The position numbers were made by a program, and so were the translations under genes. Positions 1 to 7,289 of a stretch of 9,738 nucleotides of DNA are shown in pieces. The notes under the pieces are model-generated. The model searched no databases. It was not told the origin of the DNA and was given only the letters and a program-made list of their open reading frames with translations. Origin of the DNA: Anaerolineae bacterium (lineage in GTDB: Bacteria > Chloroflexota > Anaerolineae > Anaerolineales > Villigracilaceae); assembly GCA_003484265.1 (NCBI GenBank), contig DNDO01000139.1:1-9738 (forward strand), read 5' to 3'. Every line of letters starts with the position of its first letter. Position 1 is the first letter of the stretch.

Positions 1-594
1 CTAGCCAATGTGCTTTTGCACGACGGTCCTGCGCAGGCATTGTCCAACTTCATATTACAAACAGAGATTGCCATGCGATTGTTCGACATTGATGCTGCAC
101 AGGCAAAAGAGGAGCTAAATAGCCTGAAGGGTTCTGCGATGGGGACATTTCAAAAAGTGCGCAACTTTATATTTGAGCTTCGCCCTATGATGTTAGACGA
201 CCTCGGTCTTGTCCCTACTGTTCGCCGGTATGCTGACGCGTTCAAGGAACAGACATCCTTGGATGTAAACGTCACAGTTACTGGAAATGAGAGACGCCTC
301 GAGCCTTATCTTGAGGTGATGCTGTTCCGCGCCATACAGGAATTGTTGGGTAATGCTGCGCGCCATAGTCAATCAACCCAGGTAAAGGTGCTTTTGGATA
401 TGGGGGATGAACGGGTTCGTGTTAGTGTTGAGGATAACGGACGGGGTTTTGATCCTGATAGCGTACAACAAGGAAACAGCCTCGGGTTAAAGTTGATCCG
501 GGAGCGGGCGGAAATGCTTGGCGGGAATTTTGAGTTGGATAGTTCAGTCGGAAGCGGTGCGCGAGTGGTATTTGCTGTTCCAGCTCGATCTTAA
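1..594 (+). CDS. Sensor histidine kinase, DegS/NarX type (HisKA_3 + HATPase_c), 5' partial
   Basis: C-terminal 197 residues of a two-component sensor kinase. The frame is open to the left edge (codons for L-A-N precede the GTG at base 10), so that GTG is an internal Val and the true start lies outside the window. The H-box LLHDGPAQ puts the phospho-acceptor His at bases 19-21. The DegS-like FELRPMMLDDLGL motif follows at fragment residues 58-70. The HATPase domain has an N-box ELLGNAARHS (about 114-123), a G1 box VEDNGRGFD (143-151) and a G2 box SLGLKLIRERAEMLGG (160-175). The HisKA_3 class normally autophosphorylates as a dimer and signals to NarL/FixJ response regulators. Sensor and membrane parts cannot be seen. 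It precedes the tad genes on the same strand, but a promoter lies between, so a functional link is only possible. The family call is secure; the signal and partner are unknown. Confidence 0.93.
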   Translation, partial: LANVLLHDGPAQALSNFILQTEIAMRLFDIDAAQAKEELNSLKGSAMGTFQKVRNFIFELRPMMLDDLGLVPTVRRYADAFKEQTSLDVNVTVTGNERRLEPYLEVMLFRAIQELLGNAARHSQSTQVKVLLDMGDERVRVSVEDNGRGFDPDSVQQGNSLGLKLIRERAEMLGGNFELDSSVGSGARVVFAVPARS

Positions 595-667
595 TCCAAT
601 TCGCAGCCCCTGATTTCCACAACTTTTCTTCGTGTCAAGTGCTGCGGAACCTTACTTTTCTACCAAT

Positions 668-703
668 TTGTTATTCTTGATTTAGGGGGTTATACTGTAT
701 AAT
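668..703 (+). promoter_or_regulatory. Predicted sigma70-like promoter for the tad operon
   Basis: The 168-base gap between the kinase and cpaB has a TTGTTA box (668-673), a 17-base spacer and TATACT (691-696). An overlapping alternative is TTGATT (677-682), 15 bases, then TATAAT (698-703). The region is AT-rich, and the leader to the ATG at 763 would be about 55-65 bases. It is the only gap in the tad stretch long enough for an obvious promoter. The prediction rests on sequence match alone, and the two overlapping -10 boxes leave the start site uncertain. Confidence 0.5.
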
Positions 704-746
704 ATTTCAAACAGCCTTACCGCTTAATTTAATGGCGGAGGATTTG

Positions 747-754
747 AGAGGAGA
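747..754 (+). promoter_or_regulatory. Ribosome binding site fixing the cpaB start
   Basis: AGAGGAGA lies 8 bases before the ATG at 763. It supports that start over an out-of-frame ATG at 732, which opens a shadow reading frame and has no comparable upstream site. Confidence 0.7.
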
Positions 755-762
755 ACTATCTC

Positions 763-1839
763 ATGCGTCGCGGACGAATATTACTCTTGCTCGTTTTGAT
801 TGTTGTTATAGGATTGGTGGTTCTGTACCTGGCATTTACTCAATTTGGCGGTGGTGCCCCGTCAGTGATCTCTACTCCAGAAGCATCGAGACAGGTTTAT
901 TATGCCGCACAAAATGTTCCCCAAGGCACAGAAATCACCGCAGAAATGCTCGCCACATTCTCACTGCCTGTGGAAAATGTGGCAGAAGTAATGTTCGAAG
1001 CCGGCGAGGAAGCAAATCTGGTGGGGCAGACCGCCCGCTTTACATTGGATCAGGGAACCCTGATTACGTCATCCATGGTAGGCTCAGGCCCCGGAGATTT
1101 ATCTGGTCCTGCTTGGGCGCTTCAAGTGCCTCCGGGTATGGTGGCGGTTTCTGTTCCAACGAATCGACTTGCTACATCTGCTTACGGTATCAATGACGGC
1201 GCACGAGTGAATGTAAATGTTTGTATGACATTTGTGGATTTAGACCCTGCATATCAAACCGTCCTTCCAAATTATGTATCAGCAGTGAATGACATTTTCT
1301 TTCCACCCGAAAGCCAACCTATTATTTCGATAGTGCCCACCACGCTGGAGGACCCATCGCGTCAGGGACGCACAGAACTTGATCCGACTTTCCAAAAACC
1401 GATCTACGTGGTTCCGTCTGAACCGCAGCGTCCACGTCTGGTATGTCAGATTGTATTGCAAAACGTTACTGTGATGAATCTTGGAAATTTCCCGTTGCAA
1501 TTGCAAGCTGCGGCACAGCCGCAAGACCCAGCAGCGGCGGCTCAGGCTCCCACCCAGGCGGAGCAATCCCCAGATATCATCACCTTGATGGTCTCGCCGC
1601 AAGATTCCATCTCCCTCAATTATTTTGTTTATAGCGGTGCCGTATTGACTATGACCTTGCGCAATCCAAACGATAGTTCACGCGTGGATGCGCAATCTGC
1701 GACACTTACCAGTATATTAACACAATACAATATTTCCCTGCCATCCAAGCTTCCATATGGTCAGCAACCTCGATTGGACTTTTTGGCTCCTCCTCTTTTG
1801 CCAAATGACATCATTGAGGCTCAACCCCAGCAACAATAA
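763..1839 (+). CDS. cpaB: CpaB/RcpC-like SAF-domain Flp pilus assembly protein
   Basis: A 358-residue exported, membrane-anchored protein of the Tad/Flp apparatus. Residues 5-26 form one hydrophobic segment after MRRGR, leaving the rest outside the membrane. A SAF-like domain follows at about 45-106 (VYYAAQNVPQGTEITAEML, then VGQTARFTLDQGTLIT). An RcpC/CpaB-type region starts near 120 (PPGMVAVSVPTNRLA, INDGARVNVNV) and closes with VLTMTLRNPND at 294-304, close to the usual LRnP motif of CpaB proteins. An Ala/Gln/Pro-rich stretch at 248-269 looks like a linker. Cys154 and Cys228 could pair outside the cell. In organisms with an outer membrane CpaB partners the CpaC secretin; none is visible here, so the protein may act in the cell envelope without one. 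First gene of the tad operon, 23 bases before cpaE. The family assignment is good; sequence is divergent outside the SAF part. Confidence 0.82.
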   Translation: MRRGRILLLLVLIVVIGLVVLYLAFTQFGGGAPSVISTPEASRQVYYAAQNVPQGTEITAEMLATFSLPVENVAEVMFEAGEEANLVGQTARFTLDQGTLITSSMVGSGPGDLSGPAWALQVPPGMVAVSVPTNRLATSAYGINDGARVNVNVCMTFVDLDPAYQTVLPNYVSAVNDIFFPPESQPIISIVPTTLEDPSRQGRTELDPTFQKPIYVVPSEPQRPRLVCQIVLQNVTVMNLGNFPLQLQAAAQPQDPAAAAQAPTQAEQSPDIITLMVSPQDSISLNYFVYSGAVLTMTLRNPNDSSRVDAQSATLTSILTQYNISLPSKLPYGQQPRLDFLAPPLLPNDIIEAQPQQQ

Positions 1840-1862
1840 ATAAATATTTAAGGAATTAGCGC

Positions 1863-3080
1863 ATGGCAGGCGATAAAATTCGCGTATTGATTGTGGACGA
1901 CGTTTCTGAAACACGTGAAAATGTAAAGAAGCTTTTGCAATTTGAGTCTGATGTTGAAGTTATTGGTATCGCCCGAACTGGTAAAGAAGCAATCCAAGTT
2001 TCAGAGGACATGGATCCCGATGTAGTCTTGATGGATATTAACATGCCGGATATGGACGGGATTGCCGCTACAGAAGCCATCCGCGCTAAACAACCCAGTG
2101 TTCAGGTAGTCATTCTATCTGTGCAGAACGATCAGAATTACATGCGCCGTGCCATGTTAGTTGGTGCACGGGACTTTCTCACCAAACCACCTATGGGTGA
2201 TGAGTTGATATCAGCGATTCGACGCGCTGGAGAAATGGCAAGGTCGGAGAGATCAAAAGCTGTCCGCGTTCAATCAGCACCAGTATCTGGAGCCTTGAGC
2301 ACATCAGCGAACTATGGTGGTCCACGAGGAAAGATTGTGGCTGTATACAGCCCCAAAGGTGGCACTGGGTGTACTACACTGGCAGTTAACCTGGCTTTTG
2401 CACTAAATAATGGTGACTCGCGTGTTGCATTGGTGGACGGAAATCTTCAATTTGGTGATGTGGCAGTTTTTGTCAATGAACAGGGTAAGAATACTGTAAT
2501 TGACCTTGCACCGCGTGCTGACGAATTGGATGCTGAGATTGTGGAAGAAGTCATGGTTAAACATTCGTCCACAGGATTGCACATACTTGCCGCTCCGAAT
2601 CGACCTGAACATGCGGAAAAGGTATCGAGCGGCCAGTTTGCAAAAATGCTCGAATATCTTACCCAGTTATATTCATATGTCATTGTCGATACTTCTCCGA
2701 TCCTTACTGATCTGACCTTGGCGACCATTGATGTGAGCGATATTATCGTTCTCGTTACTACACAAGATATCCCAGCCATTAAAAACTGCCGCCTTTTTCT
2801 TGATCTATTACAAAATCTCGGAGTCCAACGTGATCGTGTCATGTTTATTATGAACCGGTTTGATAAGAAGGTGAATATTACGCCTGATCGTGTGGCTGAA
2901 AACCTAAAGCAGGAGGTTGCTTTAGTAATACCTACGGACGAAGCGACAGCCGTGAAGGCTGTAAATCGGGGCATACCATTTATGTTGGATAATAAAAATC
3001 AACCCGTCGCACGCGGCGTTCTTTCTCTTGCGGAGAATATCCGGAACCGGGTTTCAACACAGGGAACCGGTGGAGAATAG
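1863..3080 (+). CDS. cpaE: CpaE/TadZ-like protein: receiver domain fused to MinD/ParA-type ATPase
   Basis: A 405-residue cytoplasmic protein. Residues 6-125 are a complete response-regulator receiver: acidic pair D12-D13, phospho-acceptor D58 in VVLMDINMPDMDG, S86 as the switch residue and K108 in LTKPP. A linker (126-155) leads to a SIMIBI ATPase domain with a deviant Walker A motif, KGGTGCTT at 165-172. K165 is the signature lysine, but the usual P-loop lysine is Cys170. A VDGNLQFGD segment follows, then a Walker B-like YVIVDTSP. CpaE/TadZ proteins place the Tad machine at the cell pole or membrane; some have a true phosphorylatable receiver, others a degenerate one. Here all receiver residues are present, so phosphorylation could control assembly. 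AAGGAA at 1850-1855, 7 bases before the ATG, supports the start. It lies between cpaB and cpaF as in other tad loci. The role is inferred from family and context. Confidence 0.9.
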   Translation: MAGDKIRVLIVDDVSETRENVKKLLQFESDVEVIGIARTGKEAIQVSEDMDPDVVLMDINMPDMDGIAATEAIRAKQPSVQVVILSVQNDQNYMRRAMLVGARDFLTKPPMGDELISAIRRAGEMARSERSKAVRVQSAPVSGALSTSANYGGPRGKIVAVYSPKGGTGCTTLAVNLAFALNNGDSRVALVDGNLQFGDVAVFVNEQGKNTVIDLAPRADELDAEIVEEVMVKHSSTGLHILAAPNRPEHAEKVSSGQFAKMLEYLTQLYSYVIVDTSPILTDLTLATIDVSDIIVLVTTQDIPAIKNCRLFLDLLQNLGVQRDRVMFIMNRFDKKVNITPDRVAENLKQEVALVIPTDEATAVKAVNRGIPFMLDNKNQPVARGVLSLAENIRNRVSTQGTGGE

Positions 3081-3131
3081 AATATAGTCGAATGTTTACT
3101 CGTATGAAAACATGCAAGGAGAAAAAACAAT

Positions 3132-4547
3132 ATGTCTCTATTAAAGCGAATTGAACAGGGACAGGGTGGCGGATCCTCATCGGGTGGAGGTCAATCATCT
3201 GGACAGGATGGCGAAGGGTCCCGCCTTTCGTCATTACAATCGCGAAGAGTGAATGCCCCAATTACATCGCCACAAGCCGGTTCCTACTTCGACCTAAAAA
3301 CGCGTGTACAAAATAAACTTCTCTCCGAGTTGGATCCATCGATGGATATTACCCGGACGGATGAGGTTCGCCGTACAATCCAGGACCTCTTTGAACAAAT
3401 TCTTGCGGAAGAGAATATTGTTCTTTCAAGGCCTGAACGCGCCCGGCTGTTCGAACAGATCGCAGCTGAAATTCTGGGCTTTGGTCCTCTTCAGCCTTTG
3501 CTAGAGGATGATACGATTACAGAAATCATGGTGAACGGGCCAAAAAATGTTTACATCGAGCGAAAAGGTAAACTTCATCGGGTGCCGGTGACTTTCGAAA
3601 ATAACGATCACGTTATGCGTGTCATCGACCGCATTGTTGCCCCTTTAGGGCGTCGGATCGACGAGTCGAGCCCATACGTAGATGCCCGCCTGCCCGATGG
3701 TTCACGTGTTAATGCAGTCATCCCCCCGATCTCCCTCGTGGGACCGACACTCACAATTCGTAAGTTTTCAAAAAATCCCATTACGATTGATCAGTTGATC
3801 CAATTCGGCTCAATTTCGAATGAAAGTGTTCAATTCTTGAAGGCGTGCGTGGAAGCACGCTTGAACGTATTGATTTCCGGCGGCACCGGGTCAGGGAAAA
3901 CCACTCTTCTCAACGTGATGTCCGGTTTCATTCCTGACGACGAACGGATAATAACTATTGAAAATGCTGCTGAATTGCAGCTTCGACAGGAGCACGTCGT
4001 CACTTTGGAATCACGCCCTCCTAACATCGAAGGACGCGGCGAAATTACGATTCGGGATCTCGTCATCAACTCATTGCGCATGCGCCCTGAAAGGATTATC
4101 GTGGGAGAGTGCCGTGGTGGTGAAACGCTGGATATGCTTCAAGCTATGAATACGGGTCATGATGGTTCAATGACGACAGCACATGCGAATACACCGCGTG
4201 ATGCCCTCTCACGTATTGAAACGATGTGTCTCATGGCAGGAATGGACCTCCCGGTACGTGCCATTCGAGAACAAGCAGCTAGCGCGATCGACGTCATATG
4301 TCAACAGGAGCGTATGCGTGATGGGACTCGAAAGGTGACGAGCATTACAGAAGTAAGCGGCATGGAAGGCGATGTAATCACTATGACGGATATCTTTGTA
4401 TTCGAACAAACGGGTGTTGAAGCAGGCAAGGTGGTAGGACGCTTGCGGCCAACCGGATTGAGACCAAAATTCATCGACAAGATTGAAGCGGCGGGGATAA
4501 GTCTGCCGCCGTCCATTTTTGGTATAGGCGACAGGCGGCGCTATTAA
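3132..4547 (+). CDS. cpaF: CpaF/TadA hexameric traffic ATPase of the Tad pilus
   Basis: A 471-residue secretion ATPase of the VirB11/GspE superfamily that powers pilus assembly at the inner membrane. Residues 10-30 are a Gly/Ser/Gln-rich low-complexity tail, followed by an N-terminal domain (about 55-225). The ATPase core has Walker A GGTGSGKTT (250-258, K256), the TIENAAELQL box (E277), the TadA-type run RPPNIEGRGEITIRDLV, Walker B RIIVGE with E326 followed by CRGGE, and the histidine box TTAHAN with H351. Most family members have ED where this protein has E277-N278. Length is in the usual CpaF range. AAGGAG at 3116-3121, 10 bases before the ATG, supports the start. The 51-base gap from cpaE has no obvious terminator, and tadB follows after 22 bases. 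It should form a hexamer with the TadB/TadC platform. Confidence 0.96.
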   Translation: MSLLKRIEQGQGGGSSSGGGQSSGQDGEGSRLSSLQSRRVNAPITSPQAGSYFDLKTRVQNKLLSELDPSMDITRTDEVRRTIQDLFEQILAEENIVLSRPERARLFEQIAAEILGFGPLQPLLEDDTITEIMVNGPKNVYIERKGKLHRVPVTFENNDHVMRVIDRIVAPLGRRIDESSPYVDARLPDGSRVNAVIPPISLVGPTLTIRKFSKNPITIDQLIQFGSISNESVQFLKACVEARLNVLISGGTGSGKTTLLNVMSGFIPDDERIITIENAAELQLRQEHVVTLESRPPNIEGRGEITIRDLVINSLRMRPERIIVGECRGGETLDMLQAMNTGHDGSMTTAHANTPRDALSRIETMCLMAGMDLPVRAIREQAASAIDVICQQERMRDGTRKVTSITEVSGMEGDVITMTDIFVFEQTGVEAGKVVGRLRPTGLRPKFIDKIEAAGISLPPSIFGIGDRRRY

Positions 4548-4569
4548 TAGGATAATGACAGGTTAAGAT

Positions 4570-5535
4570 ATGAGTCCATTATTGATTGGTGGGATCCTGA
4601 TATTGGTACTCCTGATAGTTGGCGTGGTTGTAGCCATATCGGGTGAACGCTCCCTGGTCGAGGACCGCCTTGGTCAATTTGTAGATGATCAGCAAGCCAG
4701 AGAAGCCCAGGAGGATGCGTCGAAGTCCATAGTAACTGAATGGGTAAATAGAAGAGTTGCCAAATCTTCTTCTGGCGATCTAGTCGCGAGGGAATTGGCG
4801 CGCGCTGACCTCAAATTTACCGTCGCGGAATATTATGCATTGATATTTATCTCGACGGTGGTTGTTGGAGCCCTTGCTTGGCTGATTCAAGGACACTGGG
4901 CTTCGATAATTATCGGAGCGATTGTTGGCTTTTTCGCGCCAAGATTCTATGTCAAGCGCCAGCAAAGCGTACGATTGGTGAAATTCAACGACCAGCTTGG
5001 TGATATGTTAAACCTGACGGTGAATGGCTTGCGGGCTGGCTATTCAACAATGCAGGCAATGGAATCGGTGAGTCGCGAACTTCCGGCTCCCATGTCTGAC
5101 GAGTTCCGAAGGGTTGTGCAGGAGATGCAGATTGGCATCCCAATGGAAAAAGCATTGGATAATCTTTTGCGGCGTATTCCCAGTGATGATCTGGATTTTG
5201 TAGTCACGGCAATAAATGTACAAAGGGAAGTTGGTGGAAATCTTTCAGAGATATTGGATACTATTTCGTTTACAATCCGTGAACGAGTGAGGATCAAGGG
5301 CGAGATTAGGGTGATGACTGCAAATGTGCGGGCATCAGGTAGTATTTTGTCACTGATCCCCGTAGGATTGGCTCTTGCGTTATGGTTCATCAGCCCCGAA
5401 TACATCGGAAGTTTCTTCAACCCCAATCCCATATTGCCTCAACCCGCGTGTGGGCTGATTGCGGTCGCTGTTATCATAGGAATGATTACAGCTGGTTATT
5501 TCGTGATGCAAAGAATCGCGGATATAGAGGTGTAA
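4570..5535 (+). CDS. tadB: TadB-like inner-membrane platform protein (type II secretion F domain)
   Basis: A 321-residue polytopic membrane protein that forms, with TadC, the platform on which CpaF acts. Membrane segments are visible at about 4-24, 90-107, 110-127, 256-275 and 294-313. The T2SSF domain spans about 138-275 and carries the typical QLGDMLNLTVNGLRAGYS and VQREVGGNLSEILDTI stretches and the IRERVRIKGEIRVMTA run before the membrane segment. The start lies 22 bases after cpaF with only a weak AGGTTAAG upstream, so translation may depend on coupling to cpaF. The stop is one base from the tadC start. The order cpaF-tadB-tadC and the GLRAGYS and EVGGNLSEIL signatures make the assignment secure. 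Confidence 0.93.
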   Translation: MSPLLIGGILILVLLIVGVVVAISGERSLVEDRLGQFVDDQQAREAQEDASKSIVTEWVNRRVAKSSSGDLVARELARADLKFTVAEYYALIFISTVVVGALAWLIQGHWASIIIGAIVGFFAPRFYVKRQQSVRLVKFNDQLGDMLNLTVNGLRAGYSTMQAMESVSRELPAPMSDEFRRVVQEMQIGIPMEKALDNLLRRIPSDDLDFVVTAINVQREVGGNLSEILDTISFTIRERVRIKGEIRVMTANVRASGSILSLIPVGLALALWFISPEYIGSFFNPNPILPQPACGLIAVAVIIGMITAGYFVMQRIADIEV

Positions 5536-5536
5536 C

Positions 5537-6475
5537 ATGACAACCATTATTTTTATTGTAGGTGGGTTGTTTGTCCTTGTTTTGGTCATTGCTGTGATCG
5601 CAGTAAGCCTTAGGCAGTTTGGTCAATCAGAGGAAGACGATCCATTGCAGGCTCGACTTGCTGACTACCTCCAACGGGGCGACGTTGTTTCCCTGGAGGA
5701 GATCGAACTATCCCAGCCATTTAGCGAACGTGTTCTGATTCCGATTATCAGGCGTATTGGTGAAATATCTGTACGTTTTACGCCGCAAAAAGCGATTCAA
5801 GATACAGCAAGGAATATGGAGTTGGCAGGCAACCCATGGCCGATTGATGCTCCTACCTTCCTCGCTATCAGGTTTATTCTTGGAGTTGTGATGGGCGGTT
5901 TTGTCACCGCCATGGTATTGATATCTCCGTCGCCTAACCCTGGTGACAATGCCCTGTACATCGGAGGAGCTGCGCTCGGCGGATTCTTTCTTCCCCACAT
6001 TATGCTGACACGTCGAATAACCAGTCGTCAAAGCGAGGTTCGAAAAGCAATGCCGGATGCTCTTGATCTCCTGACGATTTGCGTTGAGGCAGGTCTGGGA
6101 TTCGATGCTGCAATGTCAAAGGTAAGCGAAAAGTGGGATAACCAATTGTCGCTTGCATTTGCCCGTACGATCAGGGAAATCCAGCTCGGTAAGGTTCGTC
6201 GTGATTCAATGAAGGATATGTCTGATCGGTTAGGCGTGGCTGAGATGACAAGTTTTGTTGCTGCGATTATCCAGAGCGAACAGCTTGGCGTAAGTATGGC
6301 AAAAATACTGCGAATTCAATCTGACCAGATGAGAGTAAAGCGCCGCCAGTACGCAGAAGAACAAGCTCACAAAGCGCCGGTGAAGATGGTTCTACCCATG
6401 GCATTCCTGATTTTCCCAACCATTATGATCATCATTCTAACGCCTGCTGCATTGCAGATCGCTTCATCACTATAG
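5537..6475 (+). CDS. tadC: TadC-like inner-membrane platform protein (type II secretion F domain)
   Basis: A 312-residue partner of TadB. An N-terminal membrane segment (about 3-24) is followed by a soluble stretch, a pair of segments (about 107-130 and 139-156) and a T2SSF domain from about 172 with the classic MPDALDLLTICVEAGLGFD run, GKVRRDSMKDMSDRLGV, and QSEQLGVSMAKILR. Next come a basic KRRQYAEEQAHKAPVKMVLP stretch and a last membrane segment (about 286-308). Its start follows the tadB stop after one base, with AGAGGTG at 5526-5532 inside the end of tadB as ribosome site, which points to coupled translation and near-equal expression. It appears to be the last tad gene here; no tadD-like TPR gene, pilin or peptidase follows before comF. 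Confidence 0.93.
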   Translation: MTTIIFIVGGLFVLVLVIAVIAVSLRQFGQSEEDDPLQARLADYLQRGDVVSLEEIELSQPFSERVLIPIIRRIGEISVRFTPQKAIQDTARNMELAGNPWPIDAPTFLAIRFILGVVMGGFVTAMVLISPSPNPGDNALYIGGAALGGFFLPHIMLTRRITSRQSEVRKAMPDALDLLTICVEAGLGFDAAMSKVSEKWDNQLSLAFARTIREIQLGKVRRDSMKDMSDRLGVAEMTSFVAAIIQSEQLGVSMAKILRIQSDQMRVKRRQYAEEQAHKAPVKMVLPMAFLIFPTIMIIILTPAALQIASSL

Positions 6476-6507
6476 GGTAATTTATATTGCAAGTCCTGTA
6501 ATTTGCA

Positions 6508-7245
6508 GTGAATAAGGTTAAGTGGTCCTATAGAATTAGTCGATTGGCTTGGCTCGGGATTGATCTGCTCTTCCCTCCAACTTGTGGCGGCTGTGGGAAG
6601 GTCGGTAGCCGCTGGTGTCTGGATTGTCAGGCTCGCGTCCCATTGATACATAATCCCCTCTGCGATACTTGCGGTATTCCCACGAACGGTATTAATACCT
6701 GTGAAAAATGTAAATTAAATCCGCCTGTGTACCGGAAAATGCGGTCATGGGCGGTCTTCGATTCGCCCGTGCAAAACGCATTACATACTTTGAAATATCG
6801 GCGTAATGTTGGGATCGGTGAAGCAATTGCCAGACAAATGGCGGATTTTGTCCAGTCGTTGGACTGGGATGTTGATATGCTTGTACCGGTTCCGCTTGGT
6901 AAAAGCCGCTTAAAAGAGAGAGGTTATAATCAAGTTGGATTGGTTGCACGTCCACTTGCATATGAGGTTGGATTGCAATATAGTCCACAAGCCTTGTGGA
7001 AGACACGTGACACCCGCTCGCAGGTTGGTTTATCAATCTCACAGCGGAAGGAAAACGTCATTAATGCGTATCAAGCCAGCCCAGCGGTTGTGAATCGGAA
7101 GTCCATCCTATTAATGGATGATGTGGCAACGACTGGCTCCACAATCCAATCTTGCGCGACAGCGCTTATATCCGCAGGTGCGCGTGATGTTTATTCAATC
7201 ACCATTGCGCGCGCACTTTCACATCACGATATGTCTCGTGTTTGA
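6508..7245 (+). CDS. comF: ComF family protein (zinc-ribbon + phosphoribosyltransferase-like)
   Basis: A 245-residue ComFC/ComF relative. The N-terminus has the typical LLFPPTCGGCG stretch and eight cysteines in four CxxC pairs (26/29, 37/40, 52/55, 65/68), enough for two zinc sites. The C-terminal phosphoribosyltransferase-like fold shows VPVPLGKSRLKERGYNQ (126-142) and the PRPP-loop signature LLMDDVATTGST (201-212, D204-D205). In transformable bacteria ComF works with single-strand DNA import and the ComFA helicase; elsewhere its role is less clear. The GTG start gives the usual length but has no convincing ribosome site, and a TTG at 6544 just before the conserved WLGIDLLFPP is an alternative. 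It lies 32 bases after tadC, so it may be read from the tad operon. hpf follows after 44 bases; comF and hpf are near neighbours in other bacteria as well. Confidence 0.93.
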   Translation: MNKVKWSYRISRLAWLGIDLLFPPTCGGCGKVGSRWCLDCQARVPLIHNPLCDTCGIPTNGINTCEKCKLNPPVYRKMRSWAVFDSPVQNALHTLKYRRNVGIGEAIARQMADFVQSLDWDVDMLVPVPLGKSRLKERGYNQVGLVARPLAYEVGLQYSPQALWKTRDTRSQVGLSISQRKENVINAYQASPAVVNRKSILLMDDVATTGSTIQSCATALISAGARDVYSITIARALSHHDMSRV

Positions 7246-7271
7246 CAGTCACTCGACTGAGTGGCTGATAT
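7242..7271 (+). promoter_or_regulatory. Dyad between comF and hpf, overlapping a TTGACA box
   Basis: CAGTCACTC (7246-7254), a GACT loop and GAGTGGCTG (7259-7267) form a 9-pair stem with one G-U pair, starting right after the comF stop and ending 10 bases before the hpf ribosome site. A perfect TTGACA (7242-7247) overlaps the comF stop, and TGATAT (7266-7271) is a weak -10 candidate 18 bases later. It could be an mRNA hairpin in the comF-hpf transcript or an operator inside a promoter. A start site from this -10 would leave an unusually short leader, so the hairpin reading is slightly favoured. No long T-run follows. Confidence 0.4.
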
Positions 7272-7277
7272 TCTATT

Positions 7278-7285
7278 GAGGAGGT
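7278..7285 (+). promoter_or_regulatory. Near-consensus ribosome binding site of hpf
   Basis: GAGGAGGT ends 4 bases before the hpf ATG at 7290. It is the strongest Shine-Dalgarno match in the window and suggests efficient translation once the mRNA is made. Confidence 0.8.
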
Positions 7286-7289
7286 ACAC

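Noticed and set aside
732..1196. 154-residue open frame overlapping cpaB on the same strand
   Set aside because: It is rich in Cys, Arg and Ser, has no recognisable motif and is out of frame with a well-supported cpaB.
2447..2974. 175-residue minus-strand open frame inside cpaE
   Set aside because: It is antisense to the ATPase domain and shows no domain, ribosome site or family resemblance.
3843..3860. GCGTGC/GCACGC inverted repeat
   Set aside because: It lies inside conserved cpaF coding sequence and is short; chance is sufficient explanation.
6488..6507. TGCAA/TTGCA hairpin between tadC and comF as a terminator
   Set aside because: The stem is only 5 bp with a 10-base loop and no T-run, so it is too weak to call.
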